Source of the DNA: Pseudomonas sp. TMP9
Lineage (GTDB): Bacteria > Pseudomonadota > Gammaproteobacteria > Pseudomonadales > Pseudomonadaceae
Assembly (NCBI RefSeq): GCF_037943105.1
Contig: NZ_CP149803.1
Coordinates: 2,956,001 to 3,020,000, forward strand
Direction: 5' to 3'
Length of the DNA stretch: 64,000 nucleotides
Shown here piece after piece: positions 12,404 to 22,117 of the stretch; position 1 is the first letter of the stretch; each line of letters begins with the position of its first letter. The notes beneath the pieces were generated by a model that saw only the letters and a program-made list of their open reading frames with translations, had not been told where the DNA came from and made no database searches. The position numbers and the translations under genes are program-made.

Positions 12404-12942
12404 TGACAATTGCTGCGATCAACCCTGACCTGTTGCAACGCGCTCAGGCCATTAAACTGGCGATCTTTGACGTCGACGGCGTGCTTACCGATGGCAAGCT
12501 GTATTTTCTGGTCGACGGCAGCGAGTTCAAAACCTTCAACACCCTCGACGGCCATGGCATCAAGATGTTGATCAATTCAGGCGTGCGCACCGCCATTATC
12601 AGCGGTCGCAAAACGCCGGTGGTTGAGCGCCGCGCACAGAACCTAGGCATTCAACATCTTTATCAGGGCCGCGAAGACAAGCTGGTGGTATTAGACGAGT
12701 TACTGGGTGAACTAGGGCTAGACTACTCACAAGTTGCCTACCTGGGTGACGACCTGCCCGATCTGCCGGTGATCCGCCGCGTAGGGCTGGGCATGGCCGT
12801 TGCCAGCGCCGACAGTTTTGTCCGCCAACATGCCCATGGCGTCACTCATGCGCGCGGCGGTGAAGGCGCGGCACGCGAGTTTTGCCAACTGATCATGCAC
12901 GCCCAAGGCACCCTTGAAGCTGCTCAAGCCGATTATCTATAG
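12403..12942 (+). CDS. kdsC: 3-deoxy-D-manno-octulosonate 8-phosphate phosphatase (KdsC)
   Basis: A 179-residue HAD-superfamily phosphatase that removes phosphate from Kdo-8-phosphate to give Kdo. The catalytic aspartates are Asp23 and Asp25 in FDVDGVLTDG. Further HAD motifs are TAIISGRKTPVV and VAYLGDDLPDLPV. It is the capless tetrameric C0 type. The ATG at 12403 shares bases with the kdsD stop; a GTG one codon earlier would also be possible. It sits directly upstream of lptC, joining Kdo synthesis to LPS transport in one operon. Confidence 0.96.
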   Translation: MTIAAINPDLLQRAQAIKLAIFDVDGVLTDGKLYFLVDGSEFKTFNTLDGHGIKMLINSGVRTAIISGRKTPVVERRAQNLGIQHLYQGREDKLVVLDELLGELGLDYSQVAYLGDDLPDLPVIRRVGLGMAVASADSFVRQHAHGVTHARGGEGAAREFCQLIMHAQGTLEAAQADYL

Positions 12943-12949
12943 GCTCATC

Positions 12950-13519
12950 ATGCCCCGCAAATTATTCAATGTTGCCCTGATCGCCGGTGTCGCTCTGCTT
13001 GTGGCTGCACTCGGCTTTTGGAACCTCAGCCCAGAAAGCTTCAACCAGCAGCCGAATGCTGCCGGGACCGACACGGCCATCGATTTTTACGCCACCAACA
13101 CCTACACCGTGCAATACCAAGCCGACGGTAAGCTGCACTATGAGCTGACCGCCGACAAGGTCGAGCACCTTAGGGCCAGTGATATCACCCTGATGACCCG
13201 CCCAAATATGAACCTGTTTCGCGGCACAGAACTGCCTTGGAAGATCCGCAGCGAGCGTGGTGAGGTATCGTCTGGCGGCACTGAAGTCGAATTGATCGAC
13301 AGCGTTCGCGTTGATCGCATTGATGCCAAAGGCCGCCCGACTATTCTCACCACCAGCCGCCTGACCATCTTCCCCGAGAAGGAATATGCGCAGACCCAGC
13401 AAGCCGTTAGAATCGACGCGGCCAATGGGGTGACCACGGCACAAGGAATGAAAGCGTACTTGAATGACGGCAGGATGCTCCTGCTGTCCAACGTAAGAGG
13501 TCTGCATGAGGCTCGTTAA
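12950..13519 (+). CDS. lptC: LptC, LPS export membrane protein
   Basis: A 189-residue bitopic inner-membrane protein that accepts LPS from LptB2FG and passes it to LptA. It begins MPRKLFNVALIAGVALLVAA with a single membrane anchor (about 5-24), followed by a periplasmic beta-jellyroll (YTVQYQADGKLHYELTADKVEH..., QAVRIDAANGVTTAQGMKAYL). The start at 12950 lies 7 bases after kdsC; an in-frame ATG-like start 12 codons earlier would overlap kdsC and displace the anchor. Its 3' end overlaps lptA by 14 bases. Confidence 0.94.
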   Translation: MPRKLFNVALIAGVALLVAALGFWNLSPESFNQQPNAAGTDTAIDFYATNTYTVQYQADGKLHYELTADKVEHLRASDITLMTRPNMNLFRGTELPWKIRSERGEVSSGGTEVELIDSVRVDRIDAKGRPTILTTSRLTIFPEKEYAQTQQAVRIDAANGVTTAQGMKAYLNDGRMLLLSNVRGLHEAR

Positions 13520-14048
13520 TACCCTCCCCCTACTACTCAGCCTCAGCGTCGCACTCGGCAGTGCCAGCGTGTGGGCATTGCCATCCGACCGCGAACAGCC
13601 GATCCGTATTCAGGCTGACAGCGCCGAACTCGATGACAAACAAGGCGTGGCAGTGTATCGCGGCGACGTCGTCATCACCCAAGGCAGCATGAAAGTCACC
13701 GGCGACACTGTCACCATTACCCAGAATGCTCAGGGCGATGTTGAAGTCTTCACCTCAGTCGGCAGGCCGGCCTACTACGAGCAACAGCCCTCAGCCGATA
13801 AACAGATCGTTAAGGCCTATGGCCTGACCATTCAGTACTTTATGGCCAACGAGCGCGTCGTGCTAATTGATCAGGCCAAGGTGATCCAGGAAGGCAACAC
13901 CTTCGAAGGCGAGAAAATCGTTTATGACACCCAACGCCAAATCGTCAATGCCGGCCGCGCCACTGGCACCAATGTCACCGCGCCACGTCCGCGCATTGAT
14001 ATGGTGATCCAGCCAAAGAACAAACCCGCTGAACAACAGGCGCAGTAA
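13506..14048 (+). CDS. lptA: LptA (LptH), periplasmic LPS bridge protein
   Basis: A 180-residue periplasmic protein whose OstA-like jellyroll units stack into the bridge carrying LPS across the periplasm; the P. aeruginosa ortholog is called LptH. The signal peptide is [24 protein letters not shown], with cleavage after VWA. The OstA domain follows ([29 protein letters not shown]...). It overlaps lptC and is followed two bases later by lptB, so expression is probably coupled. Confidence 0.95.
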   Translation: MRLVNTLPLLLSLSVALGSASVWALPSDREQPIRIQADSAELDDKQGVAVYRGDVVITQGSMKVTGDTVTITQNAQGDVEVFTSVGRPAYYEQQPSADKQIVKAYGLTIQYFMANERVVLIDQAKVIQEGNTFEGEKIVYDTQRQIVNAGRATGTNVTAPRPRIDMVIQPKNKPAEQQAQ

Positions 14049-14050
14049 AA

Positions 14051-14776
14051 ATGGCCACATTGAAAGCCCAACACTTGGCCAAAAGCTACAAAGGTCGCCA
14101 AGTCGTGCGTGACGTCAGCCTGAGCATCGAGAGCGGGCAGATCGTCGGTTTACTTGGCCCCAACGGCGCCGGTAAAACCACCTGTTTTTACATGATCGTC
14201 GGCTTGGTCCAAGCTGATCAGGGTCGGGTGATGATTGATGACCTCGACGTCAGCCATCAACCGATGCATGGCCGCGCGCGCGCCGGTATCGGCTATTTGC
14301 CGCAGGAAGCTTCGATTTTCCGCAAGCTCAGCGTGGCTGACAACATCATGGCCATCTTAGAAACCCGCAAAGACCTCGACGGTGCAGCGCGGCGCAAAGA
14401 ACTCGAAGGCCTGCTGCAGGAATTCCACATCAGTCACATCCGCGACAACCTCGGCATGAGCCTGTCGGGCGGTGAACGTCGCCGGGTGGAAATCGCTCGC
14501 GCGCTGGCAACCAACCCCAAGTTTATTTTGCTCGATGAGCCGTTCGCTGGTGTTGATCCGATTTCCGTTGGCGATATCAAACAGATCATCCATCACCTCA
14601 AGGCCAAGGGCATCGGTGTGTTGATCACCGACCATAACGTGCGCGAGACTCTGGATATTTGTGAAACAGCTTATATTGTCAGTGATGGCCAGCTGATCGC
14701 CGAAGGTAATGCCGAGGCCATCCTCGCCAACCAAATAGTCAAAGAAGTCTACTTGGGGCACGAGTTCAAGCTGTAA
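14051..14776 (+). CDS. lptB: LptB, ATPase of the LPS exporter
   Basis: A 241-residue ABC ATPase that drives LPS extraction with LptFG, which are encoded elsewhere. Walker A GPNGAGKT is at 36-43, the signature LSGGE at 138-142 and Walker B FILLDE at 158-163, with [10 protein letters not shown] as the H-loop region. The C-terminal [16 protein letters not shown] is typical of LptB. Last gene of kdsD-kdsC-lptC-lptA-lptB; rpoN starts 136 bases downstream, as in most gammaproteobacteria. Confidence 0.97.
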   Translation: MATLKAQHLAKSYKGRQVVRDVSLSIESGQIVGLLGPNGAGKTTCFYMIVGLVQADQGRVMIDDLDVSHQPMHGRARAGIGYLPQEASIFRKLSVADNIMAILETRKDLDGAARRKELEGLLQEFHISHIRDNLGMSLSGGERRRVEIARALATNPKFILLDEPFAGVDPISVGDIKQIIHHLKAKGIGVLITDHNVRETLDICETAYIVSDGQLIAEGNAEAILANQIVKEVYLGHEFKL

Positions 14777-14912
14777 CTGCAGCTTTTCTCTTTTTGGCCA
14801 CAGCCAAGGCTAGGCAAACCCCTTAGAGTCAGGCATATAATTTGCTTCCAAGTGGCATTTTTTAAAACGCCCGTAGTGGATTGCGCATAGACGCCGGTAA
14901 ATAAGGTCTGCA

Positions 14913-16427
14913 ATGAAACCATCGCTCGTCATGAGAATGGGCCAGCAGCTGACGATGACACCGCAGCTGCAACAGGCCATCCGTTTGCTCCAACTGTCGA
15001 CCTTGGATCTGCAACAAGAGATCCAAGAGGCATTGGAATCTAACCCGATGCTCGAACGCCAAGAAGAAGGCGAGGATTTCGACAATTCGGACCCCATGGC
15101 CGATGGCGCAGAAAGCGCCAGCCCCAGCGAACAGCCCGAAGCACCCTATCAAGAAACCAGCTATCAAGAAGCCACCCAGACCGTGGACAACTTGGAAGAA
15201 GGCGATTGGGGTGAGCGTATTCCTAACGAGCTACCGGTCGATACCGCGTGGGAAGACATTTACCAAACCAGCGCCAGCAGCTTGCCCAGCAACACCAACG
15301 ACGATGACGAGTGGGATTTCACCACCCGCACCTCCAGCGGTGAAAGCCTGCAAAGCCACCTGCTCTGGCAGCTAAACCTGGCGCCGATGTCGGACAAAGA
15401 TCGCTTGATTGGCGTGACCCTGATCGACTGCATCAACCAGCAAGGCTACCTCGAAGAAACCCTGGAAGAAGTGGTCGAGGCCTTCGATCCGGAACTGGAC
15501 ATTGAGCTGGACGAAGTTGAAGCCGTGCTGCACCGCATTCAGCAGTTCGAGCCCACCGGCATCGCCGCGCGCAATCTGGGCGAATGCTTACTCTTGCAAC
15601 TGCGCCAGCTGCCCACTAGCACCCCGTGGTTAAACGAGGCCCAACGCTTGGCGGGCGACTACCTGGACTTGCTCGGCAGCCGCGACTACAGCCAACTGAT
15701 GCGCCGCATGAAGCTCAAGGAAGATGAGCTGCGCCAAGTCATAGACTTGATTCAGAGTCTCAATCCGCGCCCCGGCTCGCACATCGAGTCCAGCGAGCCG
15801 GAATACGTGGTGCCTGATGTGATCGTGCGTAAACACAACGAGCGCTGGCTGGTGGAGCTAAACCAAGAAGCCATGCCGCGCCTGCGCGTCAATGCCCAGT
15901 ACGCCGGCTTTGTGAAGCGCGCCGACTCCAGTGCCGATAACACCTTCATGCGTAACCAACTGCAAGAAGCGCGCTGGTTTATCAAAAGCCTGCAAAGCCG
16001 CAACGAGACCTTGATGAAGGTGGCGACGCAAATAGTCGAGCACCAACGCGGCTTTCTCGATTACGGCGACGAGGCGATGAAGCCCTTGGTACTGCACGAT
16101 ATCGCGGAGGCGGTGGGCATGCATGAGTCGACGATTTCGCGGGTAACCACGCAGAAATTTATGCACACCCCGCGCGGTATTTATGAGCTGAAATACTTCT
16201 TCTCCAGCCATGTCAGCACCTCTGAGGGCGGCGAATGTTCGTCCACAGCTATTCGCGCCATCATCAAAAAATTGGTCGCCGCGGAAAATGCGAAAAAGCC
16301 ATTGAGTGACAGCAAGATCGCTGGTCTACTGGAAGCACAAGGCATTCAAGTTGCCCGCCGCACGGTCGCCAAATACCGTGAATCCCTCGCAATAGCGCCT
16401 TCCAGTGAGCGCAAGCGATTGATTTAG
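14913..16427 (+). CDS. rpoN: RNA polymerase sigma-54 factor (RpoN)
   Basis: A 504-residue sigma-54 that recognises -24/-12 promoters for nitrogen metabolism, motility and other functions. The N-terminal activator-interacting region I is Gln-rich ([37 protein letters not shown]). An acidic region II follows (about 50-110). The core-binding and DNA-binding regions end with the RpoN box [10 protein letters not shown] at 481-490. Length is normal. It is followed by hpf, ptsN, rapZ and ptsO, the conserved rpoN cluster. Confidence 0.98.
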   Translation: MKPSLVMRMGQQLTMTPQLQQAIRLLQLSTLDLQQEIQEALESNPMLERQEEGEDFDNSDPMADGAESASPSEQPEAPYQETSYQEATQTVDNLEEGDWGERIPNELPVDTAWEDIYQTSASSLPSNTNDDDEWDFTTRTSSGESLQSHLLWQLNLAPMSDKDRLIGVTLIDCINQQGYLEETLEEVVEAFDPELDIELDEVEAVLHRIQQFEPTGIAARNLGECLLLQLRQLPTSTPWLNEAQRLAGDYLDLLGSRDYSQLMRRMKLKEDELRQVIDLIQSLNPRPGSHIESSEPEYVVPDVIVRKHNERWLVELNQEAMPRLRVNAQYAGFVKRADSSADNTFMRNQLQEARWFIKSLQSRNETLMKVATQIVEHQRGFLDYGDEAMKPLVLHDIAEAVGMHESTISRVTTQKFMHTPRGIYELKYFFSSHVSTSEGGECSSTAIRAIIKKLVAAENAKKPLSDSKIAGLLEAQGIQVARRTVAKYRESLAIAPSSERKRLI

Positions 16428-16618
16428 GCAGCCACAAGAAGGAAGACAGCTCATTCTGCGCACAACACCCTACGCCACATATTTTGCTAAGCAGCCATAC
16501 TGCAACTAAGCAATTAGCGGTGGCTGCGGGCTTGTTCTGACAGCGTCTTCCACGCCACAGTGTTCCGGCGGCAGGTCTATTACCTGCTTCTTACACACGG
16601 CAACAAGGAGAAAGCGGT

Positions 16619-16927
16619 ATGCAAGTCAACATCAGTGGACACCAGCTGGATGTGACCGACGCCCTGCGTAACTACATCGGCGAAAAACTCGGCCGATTAG
16701 AACGCCACTTCGACAAAATCACCAACGTACAAGTCATCATGGAGGTCGAGAAGCTCAAGCAGAAAATCGAAGCGACCCTGCATATCGCAGGCGGTGAAAT
16801 CGTCGCCAATGCCGAGCATGACGACATGTACGCCGCCATCGATTTATTGACTGACAAACTCGATCGACAACTCATCAAACACAAGGAAAAACAGCTCGAT
16901 CGTCAACAGGGTGCTATGGCTCGCTGA
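16619..16927 (+). CDS. hpf: Ribosome hibernation promoting factor, short form
   Basis: A 102-residue HPF/RaiA-family protein that binds the 30S decoding region in stationary phase and helps form inactive ribosome dimers. It reads MQVNISGHQLDVTDALRNYIGEKLGRLERHFD, then the conserved HDDMYAAIDLLTDKLDRQLIKHKEK. It lacks the long-form C-terminal dimerisation domain, so it is the short form. AAGGAG precedes the start. The 191 bases after rpoN could hold its own promoter, expected since hpf is growth-phase controlled in P. aeruginosa. Confidence 0.95.
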   Translation: MQVNISGHQLDVTDALRNYIGEKLGRLERHFDKITNVQVIMEVEKLKQKIEATLHIAGGEIVANAEHDDMYAAIDLLTDKLDRQLIKHKEKQLDRQQGAMAR

Positions 16928-16942
16928 CGTCGTCTATCTCCT

Positions 16943-17416
16943 ATGATCCGACTTGAAACTATCCTGACCCCCGGTCGTTCCCTCGTGAACGTGCCGGGCG
17001 GCAGTAAAAAGCGTGTTCTCGAACAGATTGCCAACCTGGTGGCGCGTGAGCTGCCTGACCTGGATGGCCAAGATATTTTCGAAAGCCTAATTGCCCGCGA
17101 GAAACTCGGCTCCACCGGTTTCGGTAACGGCATCGCCATTCCACACTGCCGCCTGCCGGGCTGTACAGCGCCCATCAGCGCGCTGCTGCGCTTAGATGCC
17201 GCGGTGGATTTTGACGCCATCGACGGTGCGCCTGTGGACCTACTGTTTGTCCTACTGGTGCCAGAAGCGGCCACGGATGCTCACTTAGAGTTGCTGCGAC
17301 AAATCGCCAGCATGCTCGACCGCAGTGAGGTACGTGCCAGCCTGCGCCAAGCCGCAAGCAGCGAAGCGCTGTACCAAGTGGTAGTCGACACACAAAACCA
17401 ACTCAATAGAGCCTGA
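16943..17416 (+). CDS. ptsN: PtsN, EIIA-Ntr of the nitrogen phosphotransferase system
   Basis: A 157-residue EIIA domain protein, the phosphate end-point of PTS-Ntr (PtsP-PtsO-PtsN), which regulates potassium transport, carbon/nitrogen balance and polyhydroxyalkanoate metabolism in pseudomonads (known). The phospho-acceptor is His68 in [16 protein letters not shown]. The start lies 15 bases after hpf, yet the preceding bases (TCTATCTCCT) contain no Shine-Dalgarno match. Translation may depend on coupling to hpf. rapZ follows 2 bases after the stop. Confidence 0.95.
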   Translation: MIRLETILTPGRSLVNVPGGSKKRVLEQIANLVARELPDLDGQDIFESLIAREKLGSTGFGNGIAIPHCRLPGCTAPISALLRLDAAVDFDAIDGAPVDLLFVLLVPEAATDAHLELLRQIASMLDRSEVRASLRQAASSEALYQVVVDTQNQLNRA

Positions 17417-17418
17417 GC

Positions 17419-18276
17419 ATGCGCCTGATCATCGTCAGCGGTCGCTCCGGCTCCGGCAAGAGCACCGCCCTCAATGTGCTCGAGGATAACGGTTTCTACT
17501 GCATTGATAACCTGCCCGCCGGCCTGCTGCCTGAACTCGCTGAACGCGCGCTGGTGCACACCGAACTGCTGCACCCGCAGGTCGCGGTGTCGATTGATGC
17601 ACGTAACTTACCGAGCCATCTGCAGCGCTTTCCCGAGTTGCTCGCGGAAGTTCGTGCTCGGCATATCAAGTGCGATGTGATCTACCTGGATGCCGACGAA
17701 GAAACGCTGCTCAAACGCTTCTCAGAAACCCGCCGGCGCCATCCGCTGACCAACGAAAGCCGCTCGCTGGCTGAGGCCATCGCCGACGAAAGCCTGCTGC
17801 TGGGGCCGATCATCGACTTGGCCGACCTGAAGATCGACACCACTCACCTCAATCTGTATCAACTGCGCGACAGCCTCAAGTTACGCCTGCTTAACCAGCC
17901 TGAGCCGGGTACTGCATTTTTGCTGGAGTCTTTTGGTTTTAAGCGCGGTATGCCAGTGGATGCTGATTTGGTCTTCGATGTGCGCTGCTTGCCGAACCCC
18001 TATTGGAAGCCAGATCTGCGCGATTTCTCGGGCCTCGACCAACCTGTGATTGAATACCTGTCGGCCCAAGCCGATGTCGAAGACATGTACCAAGACATCC
18101 TCGCCTACCTGAGCAAATGGTTGCCGCGTTTTGCTGCCAGCAACCGCGCCTATGTCACGGTGGCGATTGGCTGCACGGGCGGCCATCACCGTTCGGTGTA
18201 CCTGGCCAGCCGTCTGGGTGAAACGCTAAAACCCATCCTAAAAAACGTGCAGATTCGCCACCGCGACCTCAGTTAA
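17419..18276 (+). CDS. rapZ: RapZ, RNase adapter protein
   Basis: A 285-residue P-loop protein. In E. coli RapZ binds the small RNA GlmZ, recruits RNase E and senses glucosamine-6-phosphate (known); in pseudomonads the target is not settled. Walker A GRSGSGKS is at residues 8-15 and the Walker B-like VIYLDADEE near 90-98. The C-terminal domain has [21 protein letters not shown], the conserved metabolite-binding loop. It lies between ptsN and ptsO in the rpoN cluster. Confidence 0.95.
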   Translation: MRLIIVSGRSGSGKSTALNVLEDNGFYCIDNLPAGLLPELAERALVHTELLHPQVAVSIDARNLPSHLQRFPELLAEVRARHIKCDVIYLDADEETLLKRFSETRRRHPLTNESRSLAEAIADESLLLGPIIDLADLKIDTTHLNLYQLRDSLKLRLLNQPEPGTAFLLESFGFKRGMPVDADLVFDVRCLPNPYWKPDLRDFSGLDQPVIEYLSAQADVEDMYQDILAYLSKWLPRFAASNRAYVTVAIGCTGGHHRSVYLASRLGETLKPILKNVQIRHRDLS

Positions 18277-18288
18277 GGAATTACCGCG

Positions 18289-18561
18289 ATGCCTGCACGC
18301 GAAATCACCATTATCAATAAGCTGGGTTTACACGCCCGCGCAGCCGCCAAGTTTGTTGGCGTCGCTGGGCGCTTTCCTTGCCACGTGAAGGTCGGCCGCA
18401 GCCCAGAAACCTTGGTTGATGGCAAAAGTATTATGGCCGTGATGATGCTGGCTGCGGGTAAAGGCACAGCCGTGCACGTGCATACCGAAGGCGAGTTGGA
18501 AGACGACGCACTGGCGGCCCTGAGTGACTTGATCAACAACTTCTTCGACGAAGGCGAGTAA
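18289..18561 (+). CDS. ptsO: PtsO (NPr), HPr-like phosphocarrier
   Basis: A 90-residue HPr-family protein that carries phosphate from PtsP to PtsN. The active histidine is His15 in NKLGLHARAAAKF. The regulatory-serine region reads DGKSIMAVMMLAAGKG. Length is as expected. It is the last gene of the rpoN cluster and is followed at once by a strong bidirectional terminator. Confidence 0.95.
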   Translation: MPAREITIINKLGLHARAAAKFVGVAGRFPCHVKVGRSPETLVDGKSIMAVMMLAAGKGTAVHVHTEGELEDDALAALSDLINNFFDEGE

Positions 18562-18570
18562 AACGCCCAC

Positions 18571-18619
18571 GGCATAAAAAAGGGGCTGTACGCTTAAGCG
18601 ACAGCCCCTTTTTTATGCC
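18571..18619. terminator. Bidirectional intrinsic terminator between ptsO and pmbA
   Basis: Perfect 19-bp inverted repeat, GGCATAAAAAAGGGGCTGT against its exact complement, with an 11-base loop. The A-tract and T-tract flank the GC stem, so it can stop both the ptsO transcript and the converging pmbA transcript. It lies 9 bases after the ptsO stop and 6 bases before the pmbA stop. Confidence 0.92.
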
Positions 18620-18625
18620 TGTAAA

Positions 18626-19972
18626 TCAGCTACCTGCCACCGTCATGCGCTCAATTAGCACCGAGCCGGTACGTATATTACCGCGCAACTCCACGTCACT
18701 GCCCACCGCGACAATCTGTTTGAACATGTCGCGCATGTTGCCGGCGATGGTGACTTCCTGCACCGGGAACTGGATTTCGCCGTTTTCTACCCAGTAACCA
18801 CCCGCGCCACGCGAATAATCACCGGTGACCATGTTCAGACCTTGGCCCATTAACTCAGTGACCAACAGGCCGCGACCCATGCGCTTGAGCAAGGCTTTTT
18901 GGTCTTCATCGCCGTGGCTGACGAACAGGTTATGCACGCCGCCGGAGTTAGCCGTGCTGGGCATACCCAGCTTGCGCCCGGAGTATGTGCCGAGTACGTA
19001 AGAGAGTAACTCGCCACGCTCAACAAAAGATTTGGCATAGGTTGCCAAACCATCACCATCGAAAGCGGCACTGCCGAGCGCGCGCGGAATATGCGGGCGT
19101 TCACCCAGCGTTAGCCACTCGGGGAATAATTGCTGGCCCAAGGTGCCCTCAAGAAATGACGACTTGCGGTACAGGTTGCCGCCCGAAATAGCCGCTAAAA
19201 AGCTGCCAAACAAGCCACCGGCTAGCTCTGCGGCAAACAGCACCGGCACTTCGCAGGTTGGCACCGGCCGCGCACCCAAACGGCTCACCGCCCGCTCAGC
19301 AGCGCGCTGGCCAATGCTGCCGGCGTCCGCCAGCAACTCGCCTTGGCGATTGACGTCATACCAGTAGTCACGCTGCATCTGCCCATCGGCTTCGGCGATC
19401 ATCACGCAGCTCAGGCTGTGGCGAGTACTGGCATAGCCACTGATAAAACCATGGCTGTTACCGTAAACCCGGCAACCTTGATGGGTATTAAGGGTGGTGC
19501 CATCAGCATTCTTGATCCGCTGGTCTGCCGCAAATGCCGCTGCCTCGCAGCGTAGTGCTTGTTCGATGGCCTGTTCTGGGGTGATCGCCCAGGCGTGATA
19601 GAGGTCCAACTGCGGCAACTCACGCGCCATCAGCCCGGCATCCGCTAAACCCGCGCATTCGTCTTCGGAGGTATGTTTGGCAATGGCCAGAGCCGCCGCC
19701 ACCGTCTCGCGAATAGCCGCGTCCCCGGTGGCCGACGTGCTGGCCGAGCCCTTGCGCTGCCCCACATACAAGGTGATGCCAAACCCTTGATCACGGTTGA
19801 ATTCAACCGTTTCCACTTCGCGCTGACGCACCGTGGTGGACAAGCCCTGCTCCACTGATACCGCCACCTCACAGGCACTCGCGCCCTGCTTTTTCGCCTC
19901 AGCGATGATCTGCTCTACCTGGGCCTGTAATTGCGCTACGGCCTGAGGCCCAACTGTATCTACTGCACTCAT
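18626..19972 (-). CDS. pmbA: PmbA/TldE, metalloprotease partner subunit
   Basis: A 448-residue TldE subunit of the TldD/TldE protease, a heterodimer that unfolds and degrades small or modified peptides. In E. coli it matures microcin B17 and processes CcdA (known). Family segments are VEFNRDQGFGITLYVGQRKGSAS, the YASTRHSLSC region and ANSGGVHNLFVSHGDE near the C-terminus. Like other TldE proteins it lacks the HExxxH zinc motif found in TldD. The ATG at 19972 has GGAG upstream; a longer reading adds 12 residues without homology. It lies opposite and divergent from darP. Confidence 0.95.
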   Translation of the reverse strand: MSAVDTVGPQAVAQLQAQVEQIIAEAKKQGASACEVAVSVEQGLSTTVRQREVETVEFNRDQGFGITLYVGQRKGSASTSATGDAAIRETVAAALAIAKHTSEDECAGLADAGLMARELPQLDLYHAWAITPEQAIEQALRCEAAAFAADQRIKNADGTTLNTHQGCRVYGNSHGFISGYASTRHSLSCVMIAEADGQMQRDYWYDVNRQGELLADAGSIGQRAAERAVSRLGARPVPTCEVPVLFAAELAGGLFGSFLAAISGGNLYRKSSFLEGTLGQQLFPEWLTLGERPHIPRALGSAAFDGDGLATYAKSFVERGELLSYVLGTYSGRKLGMPSTANSGGVHNLFVSHGDEDQKALLKRMGRGLLVTELMGQGLNMVTGDYSRGAGGYWVENGEIQFPVQEVTIAGNMRDMFKQIVAVGSDVELRGNIRTGSVLIERMTVAGS

Positions 19973-20075
19973 AAAAACTCCTGAACGATAAGCGGCAAGC
20001 GCGGCCACGCAGGCCAGTCGCTTACAGCTGGAAACTTGCTGCTATCATGTCGGCGTTTTCCACTGGACCGCCACC

Positions 20076-20594
20076 ATGTCTGAATACCTTGACGACTTCT
20101 CCGGCGAGAAGAGCAAAACCCAAGTCAAACGCGAGTTGCATGCGCTACAAGATCTGGGGCAACGCCTGACCACCCTTAAACTCGACCTGCTGAACAAGCT
20201 GCCGCTGACCGACGAGCTGCGCCGCGCACTTGCCGAAGCACCCAAGCACACTGCGAATGCCGCAAAAAAGCGCCATATGCAGTTTATCGGCCGGCTGATG
20301 CGCGATCAGGACATCGAATCCATCCTGACCTTGCTCGACCAACTCGACGCCTCAACGCGCCAATACAACGAACGCTTCCATAACCTTGAGCGTTGGCGTG
20401 ACCGCTTGATCAACGGTAACGATGACACCCTCGAAGCCTTTGTCGGCCAGTACGCCGACGCCGACCGCCAATACCTGCGTCAGTTGGCACGCCAAGCTCA
20501 GCATGAGCTGGCGCAGAACAAAGCGCCTGGTGCTTCACGCAAAATCTTCAAATACATCCGCGAACTGGATGAAGCGCAACGCGGCTTGCGTTGA
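20076..20594 (+). CDS. darP: DarP (YjgA), ribosome-associated protein
   Basis: A 172-residue DUF615-family protein that associates with the 50S subunit late in assembly. It is mostly helical and highly charged. Typical segments are [40 protein letters not shown] and the C-terminal [16 protein letters not shown]. It starts 103 bases from the divergent pmbA start and converges on tldD, so this single plus-strand gene sits between the two halves of the TldD/TldE protease. Confidence 0.94.
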   Translation: MSEYLDDFSGEKSKTQVKRELHALQDLGQRLTTLKLDLLNKLPLTDELRRALAEAPKHTANAAKKRHMQFIGRLMRDQDIESILTLLDQLDASTRQYNERFHNLERWRDRLINGNDDTLEAFVGQYADADRQYLRQLARQAQHELAQNKAPGASRKIFKYIRELDEAQRGLR

Positions 20595-20601
20595 TCTTGC
20601 C

Positions 20602-20642
20602 GCGTTGGGTGGGTTACGCCTTCGGCGTAACCCACCCAACGC
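20602..20642. repeat. Perfect hairpin repeat between darP and tldD
   Basis: 19-bp perfect inverted repeat, GCGTTGGGTGGGTTACGCC and its complement, around a TTC loop. It lies 7 bases after darP and 15 bases before the tldD stop. It looks like the dispersed GGGTGGGTTACGCC palindromes of pseudomonads. Without a T-run it is not a classical terminator, but it can act as a barrier to transcripts or RNases from either side. Confidence 0.8.
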
Positions 20643-20657
20643 GCGCCTTAACCGCCT

Positions 20658-22115
20658 CTACGTACCCGTACCGCCGACGGTGATGGCATCGATTTTCAAC
20701 GTTGGCTGGCCGACGCCCACTGGCACTGACTGGCCGTCTTTGCCGCAGGTGCCGACGCCGCTGTCCAGCGCCAAATCGTTGCCGACCATCGACACGTTGC
20801 TCATGGCTTCCGGGCCGTTACCGATCAGGGTGGCGCCTTTGACCGGTACGGTGATTTTACCGTCCTCGATCAAATAAGCTTCGCTGGTAGAAAATACGAA
20901 CTTGCCGCTGGTGATATCCACCTGACCGCCGCCAAGGTTGGCGCAGTAGATGCCTTTTTTCACCGAACGGATGATTTCTTCCGGATCACTTTCGCCCGCC
21001 AGCATGTAGGTGTTGGTCATGCGCGGCATGGGCAGGTGTGCATAGGATTCGCGCCGACCGTTGCCGGTGGCGGCCACGCCCATCAAGCGCGCGTTAAGCT
21101 TGTCTTGCATATAGCCCTTGAGCACACCGTTTTCGATCAACGTAGTGCATTGGGTCTGGGTGCCTTCATCGTCCATGCTCAGGGAGCCACGACGCTCAAA
21201 CAAGGTGCCGTCATCAACGATGGTGCACAGGCTGGAGGCGACTTTTTCGCCAATTTTGCCGCTGTAGGCCGAACTGCCTTTACGGTTGAAGTCGCCCTCA
21301 AGACCGTGGCCGACCGCCTCGTGCAGCAGCACGCCGGACCAACCCGCACCCATCACCACTGGCATACTGCCTGCTGGCGCCGGAATCGCTTCAAGGTTAA
21401 CCAGCGCCTGACGCAACGCCTCACGGGCATAGCCCATGGCGCGCTCTTCGTTATTGCTGGTTTGCTCAAGGAAGTAGCGGTAATCGGTGCGCCCGCCGCC
21501 GCCATGACCGCCTCGCTCGCGGCGCCCGTTTTGCTCAACGATTACGCTGACATTGAAGCGCACCAACGGACGCACATCCGCACCCAAGCTGCCGTCATTG
21601 GCCGCGACCAGAATACGGTCCCAAACGCCCGCCAAGCTGACTGACACTTGTTTAATCCGCGGGTCAAGGGCACGGGTCGCAACGTCGATACGCTTGAGCA
21701 ACTCGACCTTTTCCGCCCGGCCCAGCACATCCAGCGGGTTGTCTTGGGCATACAGCGGTTTAACCAACGGGCTGCTGAACGCCTGCACGCGCCCGCTCTG
21801 GCCAGCACGGGCAATCGAACGGGCTGCACGCGCCGCCTGACTTAAGGCGTCAGCGGTAATCGCATTGCTGTAGGCAAAGCCGGTTTTCTCACCGGACTGG
21901 GCGCGCACGCCAACACCCTGATCGAGGTTAAAACTGCCTTCTTTAACAATGCCATCCTCCAGCGCCCAGGTTTCCGACACCTGACTCTGGAAATACAGAT
22001 CAGCCGCATCGATTCCGGGGCCCGCTAACTCAGCCAAGACACCCGGCAGATGGTCAATGGTCAAGCCGCCCGGGCCTAAAAGATGCTCACTGACTGACGC
22101 CAACATATTGTTCAT
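20658..22115 (-). CDS. tldD: TldD, zinc metalloprotease subunit
   Basis: A 485-residue catalytic subunit of the TldD/TldE protease. The zinc site is the HEAVGH motif in [24 protein letters not shown], and downstream conserved segments include [10 protein letters not shown] and [23 protein letters not shown]. The N-terminal [20 protein letters not shown] is shared with the TldE paralog. Ambiguity remains between the ATG at 22115 and the in-frame one three codons on. It is followed upstream by the nitrilase-family gene with a two-base gap, so nit and tldD are co-transcribed. Confidence 0.95.
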   Translation of the reverse strand: MNNMLASVSEHLLGPGGLTIDHLPGVLAELAGPGIDAADLYFQSQVSETWALEDGIVKEGSFNLDQGVGVRAQSGEKTGFAYSNAITADALSQAARAARSIARAGQSGRVQAFSSPLVKPLYAQDNPLDVLGRAEKVELLKRIDVATRALDPRIKQVSVSLAGVWDRILVAANDGSLGADVRPLVRFNVSVIVEQNGRRERGGHGGGGRTDYRYFLEQTSNNEERAMGYAREALRQALVNLEAIPAPAGSMPVVMGAGWSGVLLHEAVGHGLEGDFNRKGSSAYSGKIGEKVASSLCTIVDDGTLFERRGSLSMDDEGTQTQCTTLIENGVLKGYMQDKLNARLMGVAATGNGRRESYAHLPMPRMTNTYMLAGESDPEEIIRSVKKGIYCANLGGGQVDITSGKFVFSTSEAYLIEDGKITVPVKGATLIGNGPEAMSNVSMVGNDLALDSGVGTCGKDGQSVPVGVGQPTLKIDAITVGGTGT

Positions 22116-22117
22116 AG

